From: DASPUH01 sp964518505
Lineage (GTDB): Bacteria; Chloroflexota; Limnocylindria; Limnocylindrales; CSP1-4
Reading direction: 5' to 3'
Assembly: GCA_964518505.1 (NCBI GenBank)
Contig: CAZFGT010000012.1
Location: forward strand, 1-54,627
Length of the DNA stretch: 54,627 nt
Shown in pieces: positions 48,457 to 54,627 of this stretch; the stretch's first letter is position 1, and every line of letters starts with the position of its first letter. A program made the position numbers and the translations under genes. The notes below the pieces were generated by a model, which was not told where the DNA came from, ran no database searches, and worked only from the letters and a program-made list of their open reading frames with translations.

Positions 48457-48701
48457 CCCGCCTGCTCGGCCAGCATCCCGTCATCGACGTCGACCTGGAC
48501 GCCCTGGGTCGCCCGGCTTGCCTGCGCTGGGAGGGGACCCGGGAACCGGTCGAGGTGTGCAACCAGTGGCGCATCGAGGAGGCCTGGTGGCGCCGGCCGA
48601 TCCGCCGCGCCTACTTCAAGCTGGTCGGGCCACGCCTGCTGGCGCTCGTCTATCTCGACGAGGTCGACGGCGCGTGGCACCTGGAACGCCTCTACGACTG
48701 A
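48453..48701 (+). CDS. Small mutasome-associated protein (DUF6504-like)
   Basis: An 82-aa protein coupled to imuB by an ATGA overlap. Sequence pattern: GRPACLRWEGTREPVEV, a Trp-rich centre NQWRIEEAWWRRPIRR, then YFKLVGPRLLALVYLDEVDG and HLERLYD. This layout matches the DUF6504 family, small beta-rich proteins often encoded beside imuB in actinobacteria. The family name is from memory of the pattern. Coupling to ImuB implies it is made in the SOS response and may contact ImuB or DnaE2. Confidence 0.75.
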   Translation: MTRLLGQHPVIDVDLDALGRPACLRWEGTREPVEVCNQWRIEEAWWRRPIRRAYFKLVGPRLLALVYLDEVDGAWHLERLYD

Positions 48702-48734
48702 GGCGCGCTCCGCTCGTCAGGTCCCGGACATGAC

Positions 48735-48760
48735 TCGACCCCGGGGGAGACCGGGGCCGA
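48735..48760 (+). terminator. Hairpin after the imuA-imuB operon
   Basis: A 10-bp stem with one mismatch (48735-48744 with 48751-48760) and 6-nt loop GGGAGA, about 34 nt after the DUF6504-like stop. No T-run. The rest of 48702-48928 shows no supported gene. Confidence 0.45.
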
Positions 48761-48928
48761 GCCAGAGGAGAGAACGAGCCGCCACCACGGGAGTGAGGAG
48801 GAGCAGACCCCCTTGGCCATCGGCACGCTCATCGGACGCTACTGGTGTTGTGACGGCTGGACCGCGGGAGCTGTGACGCGAGCGACGCACGAAGTCGGGA
48901 GGCGTTGCCGGGCGGCACCGCCGGCCCG

Positions 48929-50251
48929 TCAGCCACGCTCCACGGGCCGCTGCTCGACCGCCAGCCGCTCGATCAGGTCGGCCGCCCGCACGGTCCCGGG
49001 CGCGGCCTGCAACCGCCCGGCGATGGTCGCCAGGCGGGCCCGCAGCGGGCCGTCGGCGTGGAGGCGCATGACCGCCGCGGCCAGGGCCTCGTCGGGGAAC
49101 GTGTAGGTGGGCAGGCGGACGCCCAAGCCGCGGTCGTGGATCCGCTGCCCGTTGTCGTATTGGTCCCAGAAGAGGGGCAGGACCACCATCGGCTTGCCGT
49201 GGTGGAGGCATTCCGTGACGGTGTTGTTGCCGCCGTGCGTGATGACCACGTCGACCAGCGGCAGGATCGCCGGCTGGGGCACGAATTCGGCGCCCCACAT
49301 GGCGTCCGGCAGGCGCAGCTGGTCGTGCTGCGGGCCCAGGCTGACGATGACGCGCAGGGGCGCCTCGGCCAGCAGGTCGATGAGCCGCTGCATGAGCGCC
49401 ACGTCAGCCGAGCCCAGGCTGCCCAGGGACAGGTACACGAGCGGCTCGTCGCGCCCGGCCAGCACCGCCGGCAGCTCGAAGGCCGGACCGCTGGCCCGCA
49501 CGCAGCTCTCCAGGCGATGCCAGGTCGGGCTCAGCGGCACCGCCCGCGGGTAGTCCAGCTCGGCCGGGTAGACGTAGAGGTCCAGCCACGGTGACTCGGT
49601 GATGAAGTCCGGCCCCAGCGGCCCGTTCGCCAGCGTGCCGCCGCCGCTGGCCCGCACGAACTGGGCGAAGCCGGCCCACAGGTCGGCGTGCGTGCGCCGG
49701 TAGGCCTCGCGGAAGGCCGGCCAGGCGGCCCGGTCGCCGTCGCCATAGCCGGAGAAGACCGGCGGCACGGCCTCGTCCTTCAGCTCGGCCGGGTTGCACG
49801 AGACGATCCGCACCCACGGCCGGCCCGAGCCGGCGAGGGCCGGGAAGGCCACCACGTTGTCCTCCACGATGGCGTCGGGGGCGAGCTCGTCGAGCAGCTC
49901 GCGGAGGCGCGGTTCGACGTACGTCGCCCCCTCCACGAGGGCCCGCCAGGTGGGTTCCAGGAACGACGCCAGCTGGTCGATGGTGGGCCGGCGGAACTGC
50001 GGCGCCGTGTCGTGGATGAAGTCCTTCCAGAACTGGCCCGGCACCTCCGGTTCGGACGGGGCCGGCGCCAGCCGCATGAGGCGCTCCTCGAAGCCGCGCG
50101 CGGCGAGTGTCCCGGCGAAGGACTCCTCCACGATGAAGACGACCCGGTGGCCGCGGCTGCGCAGCACCTCGCCGATGCCGACGCAGTTGTTGGTCGGCCC
50201 GAAGGCGCCCTCGGGGAAGAAGACGATCGTGCGGCCGCGGGCGGCCGTCAT
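48929..50251 (-). CDS. MGT/UGT-type glycosyltransferase (GT1, GT-B fold)
   Basis: A 440-aa enzyme. The N-terminal acceptor half starts TIVFFPEGAFGPTNNCVGIGEVLRSRGHRV (cited in parts). The C-terminal donor half has VYLSLGSLGSADVALMQRLIDLL, VPQPAILPLVDVVITHGGNNTVTECLHHGKP (the HGG-N-x-x-x-E donor motif) and a PLFWDQYDNGQRI segment. GT1 enzymes of this type glycosylate lipids, macrolides or other small molecules from UDP/TDP-sugars. The gene lies between the two SOS transcription units on the opposite strand. ATG 50251 lies 4 bp after a 35-aa upstream ORF and has no own Shine-Dalgarno, suggesting coupling. Acceptor unknown. Confidence 0.88.
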   Translation of the reverse strand: MTAARGRTIVFFPEGAFGPTNNCVGIGEVLRSRGHRVVFIVEESFAGTLAARGFEERLMRLAPAPSEPEVPGQFWKDFIHDTAPQFRRPTIDQLASFLEPTWRALVEGATYVEPRLRELLDELAPDAIVEDNVVAFPALAGSGRPWVRIVSCNPAELKDEAVPPVFSGYGDGDRAAWPAFREAYRRTHADLWAGFAQFVRASGGGTLANGPLGPDFITESPWLDLYVYPAELDYPRAVPLSPTWHRLESCVRASGPAFELPAVLAGRDEPLVYLSLGSLGSADVALMQRLIDLLAEAPLRVIVSLGPQHDQLRLPDAMWGAEFVPQPAILPLVDVVITHGGNNTVTECLHHGKPMVVLPLFWDQYDNGQRIHDRGLGVRLPTYTFPDEALAAAVMRLHADGPLRARLATIAGRLQAAPGTVRAADLIERLAVEQRPVERG

Positions 50252-50255
50252 CGCG

Positions 50256-50363
50256 TCAGGAAGGCCGGCCGGCCCACGCCCCGACGACCAGCAGCAGCAC
50301 GAGGGCGGTCAGGAGCACCGTCAGGATGGCCGCGCCGAGCACATCCCGCGCCGTGGGTCGCAT
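50256..50363 (-). CDS. Membrane microprotein (35 aa) upstream of the glycosyltransferase
   Basis: A 35-aa single-helix peptide: MRPTARDVLG, then AAILTVLLTALVLLLVVGAW (~11-30) and AGRPS. TATCCT (50375-50370 on this strand) ends 6 nt before ATG 50363, so a leaderless transcript is plausible. The glycosyltransferase ATG follows its stop by 4 bp and lacks a ribosome-binding site, which fits translational coupling. It could anchor the enzyme or simply be a leader ORF. Short length limits confidence. Confidence 0.45.
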   Translation of the reverse strand: MRPTARDVLGAAILTVLLTALVLLLVVGAWAGRPS

Positions 50364-50406
50364 GGCCAGAGGATACCCGCCCGTGGCCGGTCCGTCGGCG
50401 GCCATG

Positions 50407-50426
50407 GATCGAACGGATGTTCTATC
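50407..50426. promoter_or_regulatory. SOS (LexA-type) operator at dnaE2
   Basis: GATCGAACGGATGTTCTATC, with core GAAC-N4-GTTC. Read on the minus strand it is identical to the imuA operator at 19 of 20 positions, including the asymmetric ATCC centre. TATCCT (50423-50428) is the probable -10 for dnaE2, placing the operator across the promoter. Confidence 0.8.
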
Positions 50427-50451
50427 CTGTGCCCCTGCACGGAGCCTGGTA

Positions 50452-53400
50452 TTGCCCTACGCGGAACTGCACTGCCATTCCTGCTTCTCGTTCCTCGACG
50501 GCGCCTCGTCCGCGGACGACCTGGTGGCCCGGGCGCGTGAGCTGGACCTGAGTGCCCTCGCCCTGACCGACCACCAGGGCCTCTACGGGGCGGTCCGCTT
50601 CGTGACCGCGGCGGAGGAGGCCGGCCTGCGGCCGATCATCGGCCTGGAGGTGGAAGTCCTTGACGCGGCCGTGCCCGACCCGGCCGGGCTCGTCATCCCG
50701 GCCCGCCGTCGGCCGGTCCGAAGGTCCGCGGACCCCGACGCGCCGGCGCCCGAGGGCGGCCAGCCGATCCCGCCGCGCACGACCCGCCTGCGCGTGCCGG
50801 GGCACCGGGCGCCCCGCCGGGAGGATTTGCGCGGCATCCGCGACGGCGAGCGGGGGCCGCACCTGGTGCTGCTGGCCCGCGACGCGACCGGCTACCGCAG
50901 CCTGTGCCGCCTGGTGAGCGCGGCGCACCTGGCCGGCACGAAGGGCGTGCCCCGCTTCGACCAGGCGCTGCTGGCCCGCCACACGGAGGGCCTGGTGGCG
51001 CTCTCCGGATGCCGTCACTCGGAGATCGCGCGGCGGCTGCTGGCGGGCGATCGGGCGGGCGCCCTGGCGGTGGCCCGGCGGTACGCGGCGCTTTACCCGG
51101 CGGTGCCCGGCCTCGGCGGGGACGGCGGGTTCTTTCTGGAGGCCCAGCACCACCTGCGGCCCGATGACGACCTGCTGGTGGCCCTGACCGTGGACCTGGC
51201 CGCCGCTGCCGGCCTGCCCCTCGTCGTCACCAACGACGTCCACTACGCGCGCCCGGAGGACCACGAGCTGCAGGACGTGCTGGTGGCCATCCGGCACGGC
51301 CTGACGCTGGAGACGAGCGCCCACCTGCGGCGTGACGGGGCGGTCCATGCCCTGCGCAGGGCGGCCGAGATGGCCGCCCTGCCGCCGGGCCAGGAGGGCG
51401 AGCGCGACCCGGTCGGGCGGGCCTGGCGGGCGGGGATCGAGCTGGCCCACGAGCTGGCATCGCACTGCGAGGTGGACCTGGGCTTCGAGCGCTACCGCTT
51501 CCCCGGCTTCCAGGTGCCCCAGGGGGTGACCCCGCTCCAGGAGCTGACGCGCCTGTGCGAGATTGGCCTGGCCCGTCGCTACCGGCCCGTCACGCCGGCC
51601 ATCCAGGCCCAGCTGGACCACGAGCTGGGGGTCATCGACCGGACCGGCCTGGCCGAGTTCTTCCTCATCTGCTGGGACCTCATGCGGTTCGCCCGCGAGC
51701 AGGGCATCCCGGCCCAGGGTCGGGGCAGCGCGGGCGACTCGATCGTGGCGTACGTGCTGGGCATCACGCGGGTCGACCCCATCCGCCACCGCCTGCTCTT
51801 CGAGCGTTTCATCAACGAGGGCCGCACCGCCTACCCCGACGTGGACATCGACTTCGCCTCGTCGCGCCGCGAGGAGGTCATCCAGTACGTCTACGAACGC
51901 TACGGCGAGGCCCACACGGGGATGGTCTGCAACGTCGTCACCTACCGCGCCCGCTCGGCGGTCCGCGAGGTGGGCTACGCGCTGGGCTTCCCCCGGCCGC
52001 TGGTCGACCGGGTGGCCAAGGCCCTCGAGACCTATGACTCCGTGATGGTGCGCCGCGATCTGGAGGCGGAGGGTGGCTTCGCCGAGTTCTTCCGGGCGCC
52101 GGGCGAGGAGGTCGCGGCGGTGGCCGCCGGTCGCGCCGGCGCCGCGCAGGCCCGCCGACGCGGGCTGGTCGACGGCATGGGCCGCCTGGGGCGCCGGGGA
52201 GCGACGGACGACGAGGGCGGCCCGGGCGACACGGCGGTCAGCGTCGCCTGGCTGCGCGGCGACGTCCAGGCGGTGGACCCCGAATCGGGCGTGGCCCTGC
52301 CCGCCGAGCGGCGCATCGACGGCGGGGAGGCGGGACGCCACCACGGCAGCACGGCCGACCTCTCGCCGTGGGAGCGCTGGCTGGAGCTGTGCGCCCGCCT
52401 GGACGGCTTCCCGCGGCACCTCTCGATCCACACCGGCGGCATGCTCGTGACGGCCGCCCCGCTGGTTGACATCGCGCCGCTGGAGCGGGCCACCATGCCC
52501 GGCCGGGTCGTGGTCCAGTACGACAAGCGGGATGTCGAGACGCTCAAGCTGATCAAGCTGGACCTGCTGGGCCTGCGCATGCTCTCGGCCATCGACGACG
52601 CGCTGCGCGACATCGAGGCCGACTGCGGCCTCCGGCTGGACCTGGACGAGCTGCCGGAGGACCTGCCCGAGGTCTTCGCCATGATCCAGGCGGCCGACAC
52701 GGTGGGCGTCTTCCAGATCGAGTCACGGGCCCAGATGCAGACCCTGCCGCGCTCGCGCCCGGCGACCCTCGACGACCTGGTGGTAGAGGTGGCCATCATC
52801 CGGCCCGGCCCCATCCAGGGCAACGCGGTGCACCCCTACCTGCGGCGGCGGCAGGGCCTGGAGCCGGTGACCTACCTGCATCCCAGCCTAGGGCCCATCC
52901 TGGCCGAGACGCTGGGCGTGATCCTCTACCAGGAGCAGGTCATGCGCATCGCCATCGAGGTGGCCGGCTTCAGCCCCGGCGGGTCCGACGGCTTCCGGCG
53001 GGCGATGGGCACCTGGCGCTCGACGGGCGAGATGGAGAAGCTGCATCGCGGCTTCGTCGACGGCTGCCGCACCACGAGCGGCCTGACCGAGGCGGACGCG
53101 GAGGAGCTCTTCCGGCGGGTGGCCGGCTTCGCCAGCTTCGGCTTCAACAAGAGCCATGCGGCCGCCTTCGCCCGCACGGCCTACGAGTCGGCCTACCTCA
53201 AGCTGTACTACCCGGCCCAGTTCGTGACCGGGCTCATCAACGCCCAGCCGATGGGCTTCTACCCGGTGGAGGTGCTCGTCAACGACGCCCGCCGCCATGG
53301 GGTGCCGATCCTGCCCGTGGACCTCGCCCGCAGCGGCTACCGCACCGCCACCGAGTGGACCGGCTCACCCGCTGAGCCCCGGACGGCGCAGGGCTACGGC

Positions 53401-54165
53401 ATGCGCCTGGGCCTGCACCTCGTGAACGGCATCGGCGAGGAGCTTGGCCTGCGTCTCGAGGCGGAGCGCGACCGCGGACCCTACCGCTCGCTGGAGGATG
53501 TCGTGGCGCGCACCGGCCTGCCGGAGGAGACGCTGGAGCGGCTCATCCGGGCCGGCGCCCTCGACGGCCTGGGCCGGCCGCGCCGGGAGCTGCTGTGGCA
53601 GGTCCGCGAGCTGGCCGGCGCCACCCGTGGCCGGCCGGGTGAGCGGGTCGCCGGCCGGCCGCTCGGCCTGCGGCTGCCGCCCACCCCGGCGCCGGTCCTC
53701 CCGCCACCCAGCGAGCTGGAGCGGCTCGGCGACAGCTACGCGATCCTGTCCCTGGACGCCCGCCGCCAGGTGGTCGAGCTCTTCCGGCCGGCCCTTGACC
53801 ACCTTGGGGCGATCCCCGCCGCCGGCCTCACGACCCACGCGCCGGGCCCGGTGGCCATCGGTGGCCTGGTCGTCACCCGGCAGCACCCCATGACCGCCAA
53901 GGGCACGGTCTTCCTGGCCCTGGAGGACGAGACGGGCATGGTCAACGTCACGCTCTGGCCGGACGCCTGGGCCCGCCTGCGCGGCGTCGTGCGCCGCCAT
54001 GCCCTGCTCTACGTGGAGGGCACCCTCCAGCGCGAGCACGCGGTGGTCAACCTCATCGCCCATCGCATCCGGTCACTGCCGGAGGTGGCCCGAGCGCAGG
54101 GCGGCCCGCCACGGCCCGAAGGCGTGCGCCAGCTGGGTCACGCCGGGATGCGCCGCGTGGGCTAG
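50452..54165 (+). CDS. dnaE2: Error-prone DNA polymerase III alpha (DnaE2)
   Basis: A 1237-aa polymerase for SOS-induced translesion synthesis. PHP domain starts at ELHCHSCFSFLDGAS (H7, H9) with TDHQGLYGAV. Palm catalytic Asp pair in AYPDVDIDFASSRREE (~463/465) and third acid in LIKLDLLGLRML. Finger region includes GVFQIESRAQMQTLPR, SFGFNKSHAAAFA and a C-terminal OB fold (GGLVVTRQHPMTAKGTVFLALEDETG). Longer than usual (~1050-1100) because of two insertions, ~71-136 in PHP and ~535-640 before RHLSIHTGG. TTG 50452, 7 nt after GGAG, is chosen; ATG 50404 lies before the predicted transcription start. High confidence. Confidence 0.95.
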   Translation: MPYAELHCHSCFSFLDGASSADDLVARARELDLSALALTDHQGLYGAVRFVTAAEEAGLRPIIGLEVEVLDAAVPDPAGLVIPARRRPVRRSADPDAPAPEGGQPIPPRTTRLRVPGHRAPRREDLRGIRDGERGPHLVLLARDATGYRSLCRLVSAAHLAGTKGVPRFDQALLARHTEGLVALSGCRHSEIARRLLAGDRAGALAVARRYAALYPAVPGLGGDGGFFLEAQHHLRPDDDLLVALTVDLAAAAGLPLVVTNDVHYARPEDHELQDVLVAIRHGLTLETSAHLRRDGAVHALRRAAEMAALPPGQEGERDPVGRAWRAGIELAHELASHCEVDLGFERYRFPGFQVPQGVTPLQELTRLCEIGLARRYRPVTPAIQAQLDHELGVIDRTGLAEFFLICWDLMRFAREQGIPAQGRGSAGDSIVAYVLGITRVDPIRHRLLFERFINEGRTAYPDVDIDFASSRREEVIQYVYERYGEAHTGMVCNVVTYRARSAVREVGYALGFPRPLVDRVAKALETYDSVMVRRDLEAEGGFAEFFRAPGEEVAAVAAGRAGAAQARRRGLVDGMGRLGRRGATDDEGGPGDTAVSVAWLRGDVQAVDPESGVALPAERRIDGGEAGRHHGSTADLSPWERWLELCARLDGFPRHLSIHTGGMLVTAAPLVDIAPLERATMPGRVVVQYDKRDVETLKLIKLDLLGLRMLSAIDDALRDIEADCGLRLDLDELPEDLPEVFAMIQAADTVGVFQIESRAQMQTLPRSRPATLDDLVVEVAIIRPGPIQGNAVHPYLRRRQGLEPVTYLHPSLGPILAETLGVILYQEQVMRIAIEVAGFSPGGSDGFRRAMGTWRSTGEMEKLHRGFVDGCRTTSGLTEADAEELFRRVAGFASFGFNKSHAAAFARTAYESAYLKLYYPAQFVTGLINAQPMGFYPVEVLVNDARRHGVPILPVDLARSGYRTATEWTGSPAEPRTAQGYGMRLGLHLVNGIGEELGLRLEAERDRGPYRSLEDVVARTGLPEETLERLIRAGALDGLGRPRRELLWQVRELAGATRGRPGERVAGRPLGLRLPPTPAPVLPPPSELERLGDSYAILSLDARRQVVELFRPALDHLGAIPAAGLTTHAPGPVAIGGLVVTRQHPMTAKGTVFLALEDETGMVNVTLWPDAWARLRGVVRRHALLYVEGTLQREHAVVNLIAHRIRSLPEVARAQGGPPRPEGVRQLGHAGMRRVG

Positions 54166-54193
54166 GCGTTCAGCCCGGCCGGGGCGCTCTTGC

Positions 54194-54627
54194 TCAGCGC
54201 GCGGGTCGCGCCGAGCGCTTCGTGTCGCGCCGCTGCTGCTTGGCCCGCTCCGCCCGCTGGGCGGCGTTGCGCGTGCTCATCGTGCGCAGCCAGCGCCGGT
54301 ACCAGGCCGCCAGCCCGCCGAAGACGATGCCGAAGATGACCCCCGCGGCTAGGCTCGCGCCTATCGTGCCGACGGTGATGGGTCCCGGTGGAAAGCGCGT
54401 GTTCATGGCGACTAGGCCGAGGGCCTGGAAGAGGCCCATCACCCCACCGATCAGCCAGGCACCACGAGGCGCGACGAAGCCGCCCACGAGGACTGGGATG
54501 CCCGGCGCCGAAATGAACAAAGGCAGGACGAAACCGGTCAGCATTGGGTCATCGGAAGGAAACGTTAGCCCTGCCACGACGGCCAGGAGCCCGAGGGCGA
54601 ACGCACCCCACAGCGGCTTCGTCGTCC
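54194..54627 (-). CDS. Membrane protein with basic tail (5' end outside window)
   Basis: Partial: the frame is open to the right edge and still reads as membrane protein beyond GTG 54577 (TKPLWGAFALGLLAVVAGLTF), so the true start is outside. At least 144 residues with four hydrophobic segments (GAFALGLLAVVAGLTF; MLTGFVLPLFISAPGIPVLVGGFV; AWLIGGVMGLFQALGLVAM; IGASLAAGVIFGIVFGGLAAWY) and a strongly basic C-terminal tail of ~35 residues (RTMSTRNAAQRAERAKQQRRD...). Convergent with dnaE2, ending 28 bp after it. No family recognised. Confidence 0.7.
   Translation of the reverse strand, partial: TTKPLWGAFALGLLAVVAGLTFPSDDPMLTGFVLPLFISAPGIPVLVGGFVAPRGAWLIGGVMGLFQALGLVAMNTRFPPGPITVGTIGASLAAGVIFGIVFGGLAAWYRRWLRTMSTRNAAQRAERAKQQRRDTKRSARPAR

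Noticed and set aside
48812..48928. TTG-initiated ORF after GAGGAGG downstream of the imuB operon
   Set aside because: It runs into the antisense of the glycosyltransferase with no domain or helix pattern; composition fits a chance frame.
50404..50451. Alternative dnaE2 start at ATG 50404
   Set aside because: It lies 5' of and within the SOS operator and before the predicted transcription start; TTG 50452 has a GGAG at proper distance and begins the conserved PHP sequence.
1..54627. Prophage, transposon, CRISPR array, integron or rRNA operon
   Set aside because: No transposase, integrase, phage structural genes, regularly spaced repeats or rRNA sequence were seen in either strand.

Overview
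The window comes from a very GC-rich bacterium with compact, mostly overlapping genes. Several features point to a Gram-positive-like organism, most plausibly Chloroflexota (Limnocylindria/CSP1-4-like). These are an OpcA-assisted glucose-6-phosphate dehydrogenase, a Pgi of the type found as the Pgi half of Tal-Pgi fusions, GAAC-N4-GTTC SOS boxes, an actinobacterial-style ImuA-ImuB-DnaE2 mutasome, and an obgE-nadD-rsfS / comEA-comEC-holA neighbourhood. The phylum assignment is an inference from gene content; no rRNA is present. I see no insertion sequence, prophage, CRISPR array or rRNA.

Layout. 0-1.4 kb: an ATP-grasp-like protein and a double zinc-ribbon protein on the minus strand. 1.7-5.9 kb: a YhaO/YhaN-type (SbcD/SbcC-like) repair pair followed by an EamA transporter. 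5.9-15.9 kb: one long minus-strand operon tkt-pgi-zwf-opcA-pgl-eamA-tdk-(DUF2231+Rieske). It feeds glucose-6-phosphate into NADPH and pentose production and ends with thymidine salvage and a membrane Rieske protein. 15.9-20 kb: a PfkB sugar kinase, an S9 peptidase and pseudouridine-5'-phosphate glycosidase. 20.1-25 kb: a two-permease ABC exporter, a protein with an internally duplicated domain, a 51-aa membrane protein, a MazG-like pyrophosphohydrolase and a HAD phosphatase. 25.1-29.8 kb: pyrG, a small transaldolase, rho and a six-TM protein. 30-34.2 kb: a LysM/M23 peptidase, then obgE-nadD-rsfS and a zinc-finger protein.

34.2-39.1 kb (minus): comEA-comEC-HD hydrolase-holA. 39.3-40.4 kb: a CGNR/ABATE regulator divergent from two microproteins, with overlapping promoters in an AT-rich island. 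40.4-45.6 kb: leuS behind tRNA-Ala(GGC), a GNAT enzyme, a membrane-anchored protein, a YgjP-like metallopeptidase and tRNA-Ala(CGC). 45.7-54.2 kb: an SOS mutagenesis region with imuA-like, imuB, a DUF6504-like gene and dnaE2. Two almost identical LexA-type operators lie at 46313-46332 and 50407-50426. A glycosyltransferase and a 35-aa membrane peptide sit between imuB and dnaE2 on the other strand. A membrane-protein gene runs off the right edge.

Two themes recur. First, many genes have a -10-like hexamer 6-11 nt before the start codon and no Shine-Dalgarno sequence, which suggests leaderless mRNAs. Second, several small hydrophobic proteins (35, 47 and 51 aa) sit next to transporters, regulators or enzymes.
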